Shown here: positions 48,201 through 59,173 of the stretch, one piece after another | Layout of the letters: each line of letters starts with the position of its first letter | Numbering within the stretch: the first letter of the stretch is position 1 | DNA from: Choanephora cucurbitarum | Lineage: Eukaryota; Mucoromycota; Mucoromycetes; Mucorales; Choanephoraceae | Assembly: GCA_025331435.1 (NCBI GenBank) | Contig: JAIWNI010000054.1 | Span: 124,001-188,000 of the forward strand | Direction: 5' to 3' | Length of the DNA stretch: 64,000 bases | Translations under genes and position numbers: made by a program | Notes under the pieces: model-generated | Told to the model about the DNA's origin: nothing | The model's database searches: none | The model's input: only the letters and a program-made list of their open reading frames with translations

Positions 48201-50043
48201 TCTTGAGAGCATGCTCACGCTCTTGTGTTGCTAAAGTGGTGCTCACAGGTGTCTTTTTGTCGGCATGCTTAAGGGTATCCTCCACCAGCTCAAACAGTAA
48301 GGCAGCCCGTTTCCTTTCAGCTTCCAATCGAGGACCCTGTTCGTTCTGATTCTTTTCGGCCGTCCAGGCGTTCCAGAGATCTTTATAGACAACAGGCAAG
48401 ACCTTGTACAAGGACGCCTGTGGATCCATCTCAAATAGAGCATGGAAACTCACAAGCTGTTCTGCATCTGATTTGCTGGAGGCACATTCATGTTCCGGTA
48501 ACTCAAATTGCATGGGGAGATGATCGTATCCTTGCTTTTGGATCTTGAGACTGGCTCGCCAGATACCAGAGGCGATGTGGGTGGTGTTCCATGACTGTTT
48601 GCCTAGTTTGTGTTTGTTGCAGTAATCCAAAAGCAAGTCCTTTGGGTATCGTCCTGAATAGGATGTCGGGAGGTTCAGATCGATGATTTGCCAGTGGGTT
48701 GATTGAGTCACAGAAGAAGTTGTGTCTTCTTCCATCATCAACATGCCCCCAAACAAACCACCTTCATCATCCGATGCAGTTTCTCTATTTTCAGCACTCT
48801 CTTTGGCTTCAGCACTCTTTTGTCGTGCTGTCTCTATGGCCTGTTGGCGCTGCTTTTCTGCGGCTAAACGAGAGTACTCCAAAAATAGCTCATTTGCCTT
48901 TGATGGATCAAAATCCCAATCTGCTTCTAAACTTGACATTCGGTCCTTTAGTTTCTTGATCTCCTTCATGGTCTTTTCGATTTCAGTGGCTGCAATGGGT
49001 TCTGCTCGATTCTTTTTCTTCTTTTTGTCAGAAGGTAAAAGTGCCTGAAGTGCTACCAACTTGAGCTTCAGTTGAGCGTATGTCTCATGAATGTCTTCTT
49101 CTACTTCATCTTCCTATGATAAAACAATAAGCCCTTGTTTCCTGATGAAATCAAACCAATCTTCTTTACCATGGATTGAGCAGCTTCTAATATACGTAAT
49201 TTGGTTTGCTCATCTGTACTCTTTTCAATATCGTCTAACTTATGCTTCGATACAATCACTTCCTCCATCTTTTCCACTTGTGTCTCTGTCGCTGATGCAT
49301 GATTGGGTTTCGATTGGTTTTCGGTCAAAGTGACCTTACGTTCTTGATGTTCATTTTCATCAAAATATTTATCAAAAAACCCAATGGGCATTCTATCATA
49401 AGGCACATGTAAACAAAGCTGGGAGGGTGGTCGTTCAATAAGGCGTTACTTCATCTCGTTGTTGTCAGTACTTACCCAATCAAGATGATCCTCCAGTAAG
49501 GCAGACACACTAGCCCTTAATGATGCTTCTACATCTTGATGCTCAAAGCCAATCTTGATCAGTACTCGGTAGATCACATCCAATCGATTGACATATTTCT
49601 GTTTCTCTTCAGGGCTTTTTGGCCATGAATGGTCTTGAATGAACATGGCTTAATGGTGATTTTTATTTTATTTTCAATAGGCTTTTTTTTTTACCTGTCT
49701 TTCTCTCTTGTTGTTCTTGCTTGACTAACTGCAGTAAAGCTTGTTCTATATCAGATGTAAGCTTAAAATCCCTTGATTTTTCTTCAGCCATCGGATCTGT
49801 TTTCTCCAGCGTCTTGAGACCTTCTTCTGCCTTATGTTCATTGAGGGAACTGTATTTGTCTATCCATTGTGTAATAGGGTCTTCGGGTATTGACGACTTT
49901 CTCCTCTTTTCCTTTTGTTCTTTCTTTATCTCGACTGGCTGTTCTGGTGTGGGTGGAAGAGTGGGTGTTTCTATCTTTTTGGAGGGTGCAGAAGTAGTAG
50001 CAAAACCACGGTTAGAAACCACCTTTGTCTTCTTTTTTGCCAT
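45250..50043 (-). CDS. DHX29: DEAH-box RNA helicase DHX29-like, translation initiation
   Basis: Exons 49695-50043, 49476-49648, 49170-49418, 46838-49113, 46645-46783, 46426-46587, 45567-46373, 45418-45510 and 45250-45366 give 1454 aa, close to animal DHX29. The N-terminus has a Lys-rich start, a UBA-like segment (DVIYRVLIKIGFEHQDVEAS) and DWLCLHVPYDRMPIGF, which is typical of DHX29. A dsRBD-like part (PKDLLLDYCNKHKLGKQSW) follows. The helicase core has GETGCGKST (about 621), TQPRRISA, DEVH (about 726), SATVEADRF, STNIAETGVTI and RRGRAGRVQEGVCF, then the winged-helix/ratchet region (FELPEILRLPLEELCL) and an OB-fold end. DHX29 binds the 40S subunit and helps scan structured 5' leaders; DHX57 is the closest alternative. 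All exon phases fit. Confidence 0.9.
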
Positions 50044-50734
50044 AAGAAAAAAAATTTAAAGAAAAAGAAAAAAAAAAAACTTCACTTCTCCGCTCCCTTT
50101 TATCATCATTTAAATCAAAGAACAGAAGCCGCAGTTATTTTGATCATGGAGAGGAAACTTAATTTTTATCTTAACTAGACTGAGAGTCATAGATCTACAC
50201 TCTCTCTTTCTTTCTTTTTTTTTTTGGAAGTAAGGTTAATTATGGCTCTTTTTTTTTGCATAAAAAAGACTAGCATTGCTTGTAACACGTAATTTTGAAA
50301 GCATAGGCGGAATATAAATGCCCTTTCAAAAGTGTGCTATGAGCCTCTTACAGTCTGTTGTACTCTCGTTCAAGAGAAAAAGTATCAATTGAGCTATCCA
50401 TTAGATCGATAGCTAGTCAATACACAGTGCTTAAGGGTGTTTTAAGTGTTACAAGAAAAATCCCTCTTCATTCACTACTCGGTTAATCAACACTCATTGC
50501 TTGGTGTTTGATTACTTTTGGCTGATTGAGATGAGAGAAATATCAATCTTTGTTAATAACGCATAAATAGGCACATCAATTGTATTTCCGAATTAACCTC
50601 TTTCTCACATCATTTATATCGTGGGAAATCAGCAGCCTGTGACAATTCATCTTACAAAGACAAGTTTTATTTAACCACAGTTCACTTTCCTTTTTTTTTG
50701 TTTATTTTCTTCTTTCTCTTCACTTTTACATATC
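50044..50734. other. Divergent intergenic region of DHX29 and thiolase
   Basis: Shared promoter region with several A/T runs and a T-rich leader (ctttcctttttttttg) before the thiolase ATG. No gene seen. Confidence 0.55.
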
Positions 50735-52342
<1,608 letters not shown>

Positions 52343-52502
52343 TAAAATAGAAAAAAATGATTAGAATTTACCCCCCATTTCTACATCAAAAAAAAGCAGG
52401 GTGAAATCACCCTTTGCATTCATTTTCTTTGTTTCTCTTTTATTATGAATGTTGTCACTTTTTCTTTTTCTTTCTTTTTTCTTTTTTCTTTTTGACTCTA
52501 GC

Positions 52503-52730
52503 ATGTATAGATTTGATACTGTACCTCATCTTTCTTATCACCATAAACCCACTGTCACAAGAGAACAGATGCATCAAGATTTACTGGATGGTGATTTCTC
52601 TATTCTAAGTAGTCCCACTGAAGAAGAATATAAGGATAATTATCTTGACTGGTGTAAGCATGTTATTCAGTTTGTTTGGTGCTTGATTGTATTTTATGTG
52701 TTTATTGATTTATTATTTGCTTTGTTATAA
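52503..52730 (+). CDS. Small single-pass (tail-anchored) membrane protein
   Basis: A 75-aa ORF with ATG at 52503 after a T/C-rich leader. The N-terminal 50 residues are polar (TREQMHQDLLDGDFSI, then EEEYKDNYLDWCKH), and the last ~22 are one hydrophobic helix (VIQFVWCLIVFYVFIDLLFALL) ending at the stop, as in tail-anchored proteins. Family unknown. AATAAA (52730-52735) overlaps the stop. The convergent GNAT gene stops 16 bp away, and its own AATAAA signals lie inside this ORF. Confidence 0.6.
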   Translation: MYRFDTVPHLSYHHKPTVTREQMHQDLLDGDFSILSSPTEEEYKDNYLDWCKHVIQFVWCLIVFYVFIDLLFALL

Positions 52731-52736
52731 ATAAAG
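52700..52736. terminator. Interleaved polyadenylation signals of two convergent genes
   Basis: Plus-strand AATAAA at 52730-52735 (for the small membrane protein) and minus-strand AATAAA (top strand tttatt) at 52701-52706 and 52710-52715 (for the GNAT gene). The two mRNAs would overlap by tens of bases. Confidence 0.5.
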
Positions 52737-52746
52737 AAATGAGGCT

Positions 52747-53748
52747 TTATTCTGACTTCTTAAAAGCCTTTCTTGTCTGTTCTCCATACTTCTCTATCCA
52801 CTCATTCACTCGACAGGCCAATAACTTCTCAAATTGACCAAACAATCCTTTTTTGAACTTCTTGACCATCACAAATCCATGTCGTCTCATCAAGACTTGT
52901 TCAGCAGCCATGTTACTTTCATTCACTAACGCATAGACACGGTTGATATCACGCTCCTTACACCAACTGATGGCTCGATTGATCAACAAGGTAGATAGCC
53001 CACACGCCTGTAGATCAGAACGAATAGCCCATCGTGTGATTGTGGCTGTCTTGGGGATCTGTTGATGTGCAAAAATACGCTTCTTGTCTTTCAATTGATA
53101 ATCACTGGTGTTGGGTCGACCCTTTTCAAGAAAAGCAGGCACAGGCAATCGCACAAGTTCCAACAAGGCCACCACAAACTGCTTCCAACCTACCGGTAAA
53201 CTCGTTCGTTGATCTTCCATATCCTCAGCATAACACGATAACCCTAGCATACCACAGACTTGATCGTCCACCAAGAGTACCCAAAAATGAGAGGGTACCT
53301 GTTCTTCTTCTGGCTTACGGACCTTCTTACCGTCCTGAAGTGTGTAATTGAGATAATAAAGGTCGGGATCACGAAGGTCATTGGCCATGGCTTCATCCAC
53401 TCGGTTCTGCATCTCGACTCGATCAGATACAACAAACAAGGCCACAAAGGCAAGGACGCCCCACCAAAAGGTAGAGAACACTTTGATGGTCGTGATGGCC
53501 CAGAGAGGCACATCTTGACCGAGCACACGGTCTGTGACGAATGGGATGGTATAGAGAATGGCAGTATAGCCCAGAAACCAGATGACCCAAGTGAGAGGAG
53601 CCCAGATCTTGCTTCGGATACTTTCATACACAAGAGGGACTTGAGTGGCTCTAAAGAGGTATTCTACTTGGTCATAATCGGCGTCTCTGTAGGTGCGAAG
53701 GACCACCTTAGGTTTTGCTGGTTCTTGTGTATTTTTCTTTTTGGTCAT
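52747..53748 (-). CDS. Membrane-bound GNAT-family N-acetyltransferase
   Basis: Intronless, 333 aa. After a short basic N-terminus and RTYRDADYDQVEYLFRAT, two membrane helices follow (about 55-75, PLTWVIWFLGYTAILYTI; and 88-108, VFSTFWWGVLAFVALFVV). The GNAT fold comes after: VLLVDDQVCGMLGLSCY as the beta4-like strand, then TITRWAIRSDLQACGLSTLL with a (Q/R)xxGL-type acetyl-CoA loop, and VYALVNESNMAAEQVLMRRHGFV, ending the domain. The layout (helical hairpin before the GNAT core) recalls the animal NAT8 group, which acetylates cysteine conjugates or lumenal lysines at the ER. The substrate is unknown. The stop is 16 bp from its convergent neighbour. Confidence 0.8.
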   Translation of the reverse strand: MTKKKNTQEPAKPKVVLRTYRDADYDQVEYLFRATQVPLVYESIRSKIWAPLTWVIWFLGYTAILYTIPFVTDRVLGQDVPLWAITTIKVFSTFWWGVLAFVALFVVSDRVEMQNRVDEAMANDLRDPDLYYLNYTLQDGKKVRKPEEEQVPSHFWVLLVDDQVCGMLGLSCYAEDMEDQRTSLPVGWKQFVVALLELVRLPVPAFLEKGRPNTSDYQLKDKKRIFAHQQIPKTATITRWAIRSDLQACGLSTLLINRAISWCKERDINRVYALVNESNMAAEQVLMRRHGFVMVKKFKKGLFGQFEKLLACRVNEWIEKYGEQTRKAFKKSE

Positions 53749-54199
53749 TAGGAATAAAAAGAAGAAGAAAGGAATTAGGTTTTCTTGTTCTTCTTTTAGA
53801 AGTCATTTCACGTAGTACGCCTTGTACATTTCAGGGAATTGTTACCTCAATCAGAACCAACACGGTTATTGGACTACCCAAGCAATAGCTTTATATAATT
53901 CTTCTCTATCTAAAGTAAAAGTTAAATTTATGATGGGATCATGCCAATTGATGATGAGGATCCATTAAGGCCCCTTACACATGAGAAGTAAATGATCATT
54001 GTGGTCCTATAGAATCGTATCAATTGAGATGTAGAGTTTGTCTCATTTTGCATTTCTATTTCCCAAAAAAATACTATTTTAAAGAGGCGCCTAGTCATAC
54101 ACTACCTATTTTTTTTTTCCTTGATTGCATTATCATTTTATCACTTTTATTTCAATTCAAGCAAAAAAAAAACAAAGTCAATTGACAAAACCATCCTCT
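53749..54199. other. Divergent intergenic region of GNAT and Puf genes
   Basis: Short promoter region with T runs before the Puf gene leader. An in-frame upstream ATG at 54125 would extend the Puf protein by 25 residues. Confidence 0.5.
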
Positions 54200-56217
54200 A
54201 TGGAAGATAAGCAGGAGACAATTCGTCACTCATTATTCGATGATCCAGTGGATTTATTTCATTTCAGTCAAATAAGACCCCCTTCGTCACGCTCTATGCC
54301 TGCCTCTAGACGAAACTCAAGTGACGATCCTACTCTCGATGTATTGTTGGGTGCCAAATTATCATTGAGTGAAACTGAGTCAAGGTAAATGCCCTTTTTT
54401 TTTAATTCTGCAAGCTATACACTAACACACAAGTGAAAGACGTTTACCTTTTGTGATGACACCACAAGACGCAACGGATGAGGGTAAGCTAACTCTCTCT
54501 CTCTCTTATTTTCTCTTGAAGGCTGACAGTTGTTTGTAGTGTCTCTCTTGAACCCACTTTTATCTCATTCCTCAGAGTATTTGACACCCAAAGGTACACA
54601 TCGAATCAGTTCCACTGCTTCCACTACCAGTGATGACTATCCAGAGCTAGTAAAGAGCAAGAGAGAGAAAAAAAGAATGGTAATATCTAACCTTTTCATT
54701 GTTAGTTTCATCTGGACACCATGCCGCATAAACAAGAACAGAGACATGCCTATTGGACCAAACGAGTGCCTTATTGGCCTACACAAAGACAGACAACAGA
54801 CATGCCATGTCCTCAATTCCAACAGTTTGGCTATTGTTCTCGCTATGACTGTCTATTCCAACACCCACCTCTCATGACAACCTATCGTTCTCCTTCACTC
54901 TATCAACAGTACATGACCAGCCCTGCTGCCTCTCAGCCTCTGTTTGCTAAATCCAAGCGTCAACAGGATCGATTTGCCAATGCTCAACTGGACCAGTTTG
55001 TAGGTAAACTATATGATCTCTGTAAAGATCAGAATGGTTGTCGGTTTCTTCAAAGGCAGATTGAACAAGATAAGGGACACTTGGATCTTGTGTTTGATGA
55101 GATCCTTGGTCATTTTATAGAATTAATGACAGGTAATCTTATGGGATAAACTGTATGTCTTTAGAAGATGTTGATATATTTTTTAATATAGATCCTTTTG
55201 GTAACTATCTCTGTCAAAAGATCATTGAGTATAGTGATGATGTACAGAGACATACAATCGTCAAGACAGTTGCTCCTGATTTGGTTCATATCACCTTGAA
55301 TGTCCATGGTACTCGAGCTGCTCAAAAGCTGATTGAATGTCTTTCGACACCAGAACAGGTAGATCACTCTGAATGCTGTTTTTAGTATACTGATAGTCGT
55401 TCCCATAGATACACATTGTTGTCATTGCCTTGAGACCTCATGTGGTCCCATTGATCAAGGATCTCAATGGCAATCATGTTATTCAGAAATGCCTGTCTTG
55501 TCTATCGTCAGATAACCAATTTATCTATGATGTTGTCTGTCAACATTGTATTGAAGTAGCTTCTCATAAACATGGATGCTGTGTACTACAACGATGCTTT
55601 GATCATGCAACTGCTTTACAAAAGGTAACACACGTTAAGCCATACTCTTCAATTGCTAATACACAACCTCTAGGATCAATTGGTGCATGAAATAGCTCAA
55701 TATGCACTGACACTTGTTCAAAATGCATTTGGTAATTATGTAGTACAATATGTACTTGAATTAGGTGTGCCCGAGTACTCTGAAAGTATCATTCAGCCCT
55801 TCATTGGTCATGTCTGTCTATTGTCGACACAGAAGTTTAGTTCGAATGTGATAGAGAATGTGAGTGATTGTATAGAGAGATGGACATGGAACTCATCTTT
55901 CTATCGTTAGTGTATCCGAACAGCGCAACCCAAGACACGTCGTTTGTTGATTGCTGAACTGCTTGATCCCATTGTGACACAAAGGTTGTTGCATGATTCA
56001 TTTGCCAATTATGTTATTCAGACATCACTGGATTTTGCAGATCCAGATCAACGTGCAGAAGTAAGTAGTCTGGTGAATAAAGAAGTCACAGAATTTAACC
56101 TAGTTAATTTAGTTGGTAGAATGCATTCGTCCCTTGTTGCCTACCATTCGTTCTACACCCTATGGTAAACGTATCTATAACAAAATAGCCAAGGATACGA
56201 AATCCACTTCTCATTAA
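54200..56217 (+). CDS. Pumilio-family RNA-binding protein with CCCH finger (Puf4-like)
   Basis: Exons 54200-54384, 54434-54483, 54576-54649, 54706-55132, 55192-55358, 55409-55624, 55674-55859, 55911-56060 and 56113-56217 give 519 aa. A Ser-rich N-terminus precedes a CCCH finger (C138-x8-C147-x4-C152-x3-H156; CPQFQQFGYC). Eight Puf repeats cover about 185-510; their base-contact triplets read CRxxQ, NYxxQ, TRxxQ, NHxxQ, CCxxQ, NYxxQ, SNxxE and NYxxQ. HGTRAAQKLIE and HGCCVLQRCFDH resemble yeast Puf4/Mpt5. The closing IRPLLPTIRSTPYGKRI is canonical. Puf proteins bind 3' UTRs and repress or decay mRNAs. The exon 3 donor (54650) was chosen because the alternative leaves a 26-bp intron. Confidence 0.88.
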
Positions 56218-56757
56218 GCATGTTCCAAGTTGTATTCTTTTGTTTGCTGTATTTTTTAAAAAAAAGAGAGAGAAGGATAGAGTGATTGCTGTAAATTAGT
56301 TTCTTGTATAAATAGTTAATAAAAAAAGAAAAGAAAAGAAATATCTGTTAAATGAAGCATTTCTTACTTGGCTAGATACATAGGATCCAGTTTGATAGCG
56401 TCATTATGAGTTCAACTACTTTGTGCTTTTGAGTTTATTCTAATGCCCAAGTTCCTACAGACCTTAATCTGTCTTTCTTTTATTATTGTACTAATGTTGT
56501 TTCCTTTAATGAACAAGTACGTACTCTATTTTACTTTACTTCATCTAGCTTGTTTCTTGAAAAAAAAATGTAGATCGGATGATCCAATAGGCTTGAAATA
56601 TAAACCTTGATTTCTGTCATTTGACAGCTTTTTTTAAAAAGTTGATTTTGAAACTTTAACCCGCTTAAGGCATTTCCATTTTAAGATTAGGCTTTGTTTA
56701 AGAAGTCGGATTAGCATTAAAAAAAAAGTTTTTTTTTAATATCTTTTCTTTTATAGA
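56218..56757. other. Intergenic region between Puf and F-box genes
   Basis: Contains the Puf 3' end (ttaataaaaaaagaaaag near 56320) and a T-rich leader directly before the F-box ATG. No gene seen. Confidence 0.55.
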
Positions 56758-58398
56758 ATGATCCCATTTTTGCCCTTTGAAATCATTGAACTTATAAGTC
56801 ATTCTCTTTCATCAAAGGAATTCTATTCATTGATCCTAGTCAATCATGCATTTTACAATGTCTTCATTCCATGCCTATACAACACAATCACACTTGATGA
56901 TTTACAGGCACTGAAAGGCTTATTGGCATCAACACAACATCATTGGCATGTTCGACATGTTACCATCAGACACACACGCCTACAAGACAATGAATTGAAA
57001 GCCATACAGTCATCTTTCCCTCTGTTGTTGTCAATTGACCTATACCAACTGTATGATCCACATGCTCATCCATTCTATTCATCCTTTCAGCATCTACAAT
57101 CACTTACTCTACATGCTGTCATCAACGAAACCTCTTTACTCAATTGCATCAGCACTCTACCTCGCCTAAGGACACTACATGTCCATCGCTCCAGTGGTAT
57201 TCAAGTAACCTTTGATCTGGTAGAACAGATCCATGCACTCTGTCTTTTATTAGAAGATGTCTGTCTAGGCGGTATCAGTGCTGAGTCATCGGGTAAACTG
57301 AATGACACCATTGTACCGGCTACCACATTAAAAAGACTTGAAGTGAGAGCCTATCAAGGCATGGATGACTATCATGCATGGCTTGTCTATGTGGCTCATA
57401 AATACCCCAACCTTATTTCCCTCACCATGGGAGATTATGCAGTGTACGGGCATCGCAGGCATGGTAAGCACACATCATGCTTCACTGGTTCCGTTGATTT
57501 CTATAGCTGGTTTCTCAACAGATGTCCTTCTCTCATTCGACTTGAGTGGTACAACATCATGCCTGATCTCACTTTATTCCTATCCATGAAGCAACATCAA
57601 CGCCAATTAGACAAGTTGGTAATGACCGAGAGTCGTCTCCTACACCAGTTACAGACAGATTGTCTATCGATGGTCACTTGCTTGAGCATGACGTTAAACC
57701 ATCCTATGCCATGCAACGAGGCCGTTCAAGCGCTAGGCAAAGCATGTCCTTCCCTCCAGGACCTCAGGCTAGTCTATTCCCAGAGCCTACTTGAGATCAA
57801 CACCTTGCTAGGCTGTTTCTCACACCTGAGATCGCTGGAGCTAGAACGAATCCAAGTGTACGCCAAAAGACAACTTTATCAAGACCTTTCTCGGCATCCC
57901 TTACGTACCCTTGTCTTGAACGAATGCAGTCTCGACGATGATGTCTTTCTCTCTATTGGTTTACGCTGTATCGATCTTGCTAGTTTGGCAATTCACCCTC
58001 TTCAAGGCAGCTTTCATCTCAGTGTGTTTCTACCGCAACAAGTATTGCGTTGTCTTTGTGTTACGTATCCCAAAGACGTCAAGATACAGAGTCATGCTCG
58101 GATCCTTCATATACAACGTCCGTCTAGCTCTGTTTGGTTTGTTGCCCATGCGCTTCAAAAAGCTTCTCATGATGCAGGGCCTTTTGTTCGATTAAAAGAG
58201 CGAGAGGTTGAGCTGATCAACAGGCTAAAGCTACAAGGGCATTGCTTTCGGAACCCTGTTGATGCTTCTGTTCTTGAGGCTAGTTCTCTGCTTGAGACGA
58301 AAGATCTACAGGCTGTGCTCAATGGAGACTATTTTGAGTACACATGTCGATCCGTTGATGCGTTTTATATCAATAAAGACAGGGTCATTCTCGATTGA
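56758..58398 (+). CDS. F-box/leucine-rich-repeat protein, second copy
   Basis: Intronless, 546 aa. F-box at residues 2-40 (FLPFEIIELISHSL, then YSLILVNHAFYNVFIP). Leucine-rich repeats follow (LLSIDLYQLYD, LQSLTLHAV, LRTLHVHRS, LKRLEVRAY, LISLTMGDY, LVMTESRL, LRSLELERI, LRTLVLNEC, LASLAIHP). The stretch WLVYVAHKYPNLISLTM matches MFYIAHKYPSLRHIEL of the gene at 36252, and both lack introns while neighbouring genes have many. It is presumably an SCF substrate receptor of unknown target. Confidence 0.82.
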   Translation: MIPFLPFEIIELISHSLSSKEFYSLILVNHAFYNVFIPCLYNTITLDDLQALKGLLASTQHHWHVRHVTIRHTRLQDNELKAIQSSFPLLLSIDLYQLYDPHAHPFYSSFQHLQSLTLHAVINETSLLNCISTLPRLRTLHVHRSSGIQVTFDLVEQIHALCLLLEDVCLGGISAESSGKLNDTIVPATTLKRLEVRAYQGMDDYHAWLVYVAHKYPNLISLTMGDYAVYGHRRHGKHTSCFTGSVDFYSWFLNRCPSLIRLEWYNIMPDLTLFLSMKQHQRQLDKLVMTESRLLHQLQTDCLSMVTCLSMTLNHPMPCNEAVQALGKACPSLQDLRLVYSQSLLEINTLLGCFSHLRSLELERIQVYAKRQLYQDLSRHPLRTLVLNECSLDDDVFLSIGLRCIDLASLAIHPLQGSFHLSVFLPQQVLRCLCVTYPKDVKIQSHARILHIQRPSSSVWFVAHALQKASHDAGPFVRLKEREVELINRLKLQGHCFRNPVDASVLEASSLLETKDLQAVLNGDYFEYTCRSVDAFYINKDRVILD

Positions 58399-59173
58399 TT
58401 TCTAATACTTTGAACTTTTGTGTTGATTGCCCATGTCATTTTGATCACTTTGTTTGTTGTCAAGTTATTTCTTGACATCAAAGCAAAATGAGAGCAATAG
58501 CATGAATACCTGAAAAAGGATACTTGCTCTTTCAGAATTGTTTGATGGGTCTAGATAATGTATCGCAGATCAACATCAACTATGATTTTATTGATAATTA
58601 TCTATGTTTCTCTTGTCTCAGTATGCAAACAGGTTGAAATCAAGGCAAATAGACCATCTGCATAAGGGCATAAAGTCAATCAGTTCTTAGGACCAAGATG
58701 GCTGTTCCATACACTCTATTCTTATCATTTTAGCTATCTATTTATTTGAAGAAATAGCTTCCTCCCCCTCCTTCTTCTTTTATTGTTTGGACTTTCAATA
58801 GACAAATTACTCATTTGAACTCTCACTGCTTATTCTTTGAAATCGATTGTAAAAGAGGACAGGATACTAACTCATTGTCTCATCCCCTCCTCACTTTCAT
58901 CATCTGTCCTTTCCCTCTCCCTATCATTCAGTTTACCTAGTGAATGATCTGACAAGCTGCCTTTCACACCTTCCTTCTTTTGTTGTATGATCAGATATTC
59001 AGTTCCATAGATGAAGATAGTGTCTTTTTAAAAAAGAGAAAACCATATATATAGGGGGGGAATTATGTATAATATATTACCAAGGATGTTCATGTATGTA
59101 AAGTGTAATGTATGCATTTAGTATGTGGATATATACAGGTATATTGATTTAGCTTCTCATTCAGTCATGGAGA
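58399..59173. other. Convergent intergenic region, no gene seen
   Basis: 3' flanks of the F-box gene and GCN5. Pyrimidine-rich and AT-rich; no ORF of note. Confidence 0.6.

Noticed and set aside
53260..53751. Plus-strand 163-codon ORF opposite the GNAT gene
   Set aside because: Antisense shadow of a gene with a clear domain.
54680..54705. 26-bp intron in the Puf gene
   Set aside because: Too short; a donor at 54650 gives a 56-bp intron in the same phase and a cleaner protein.
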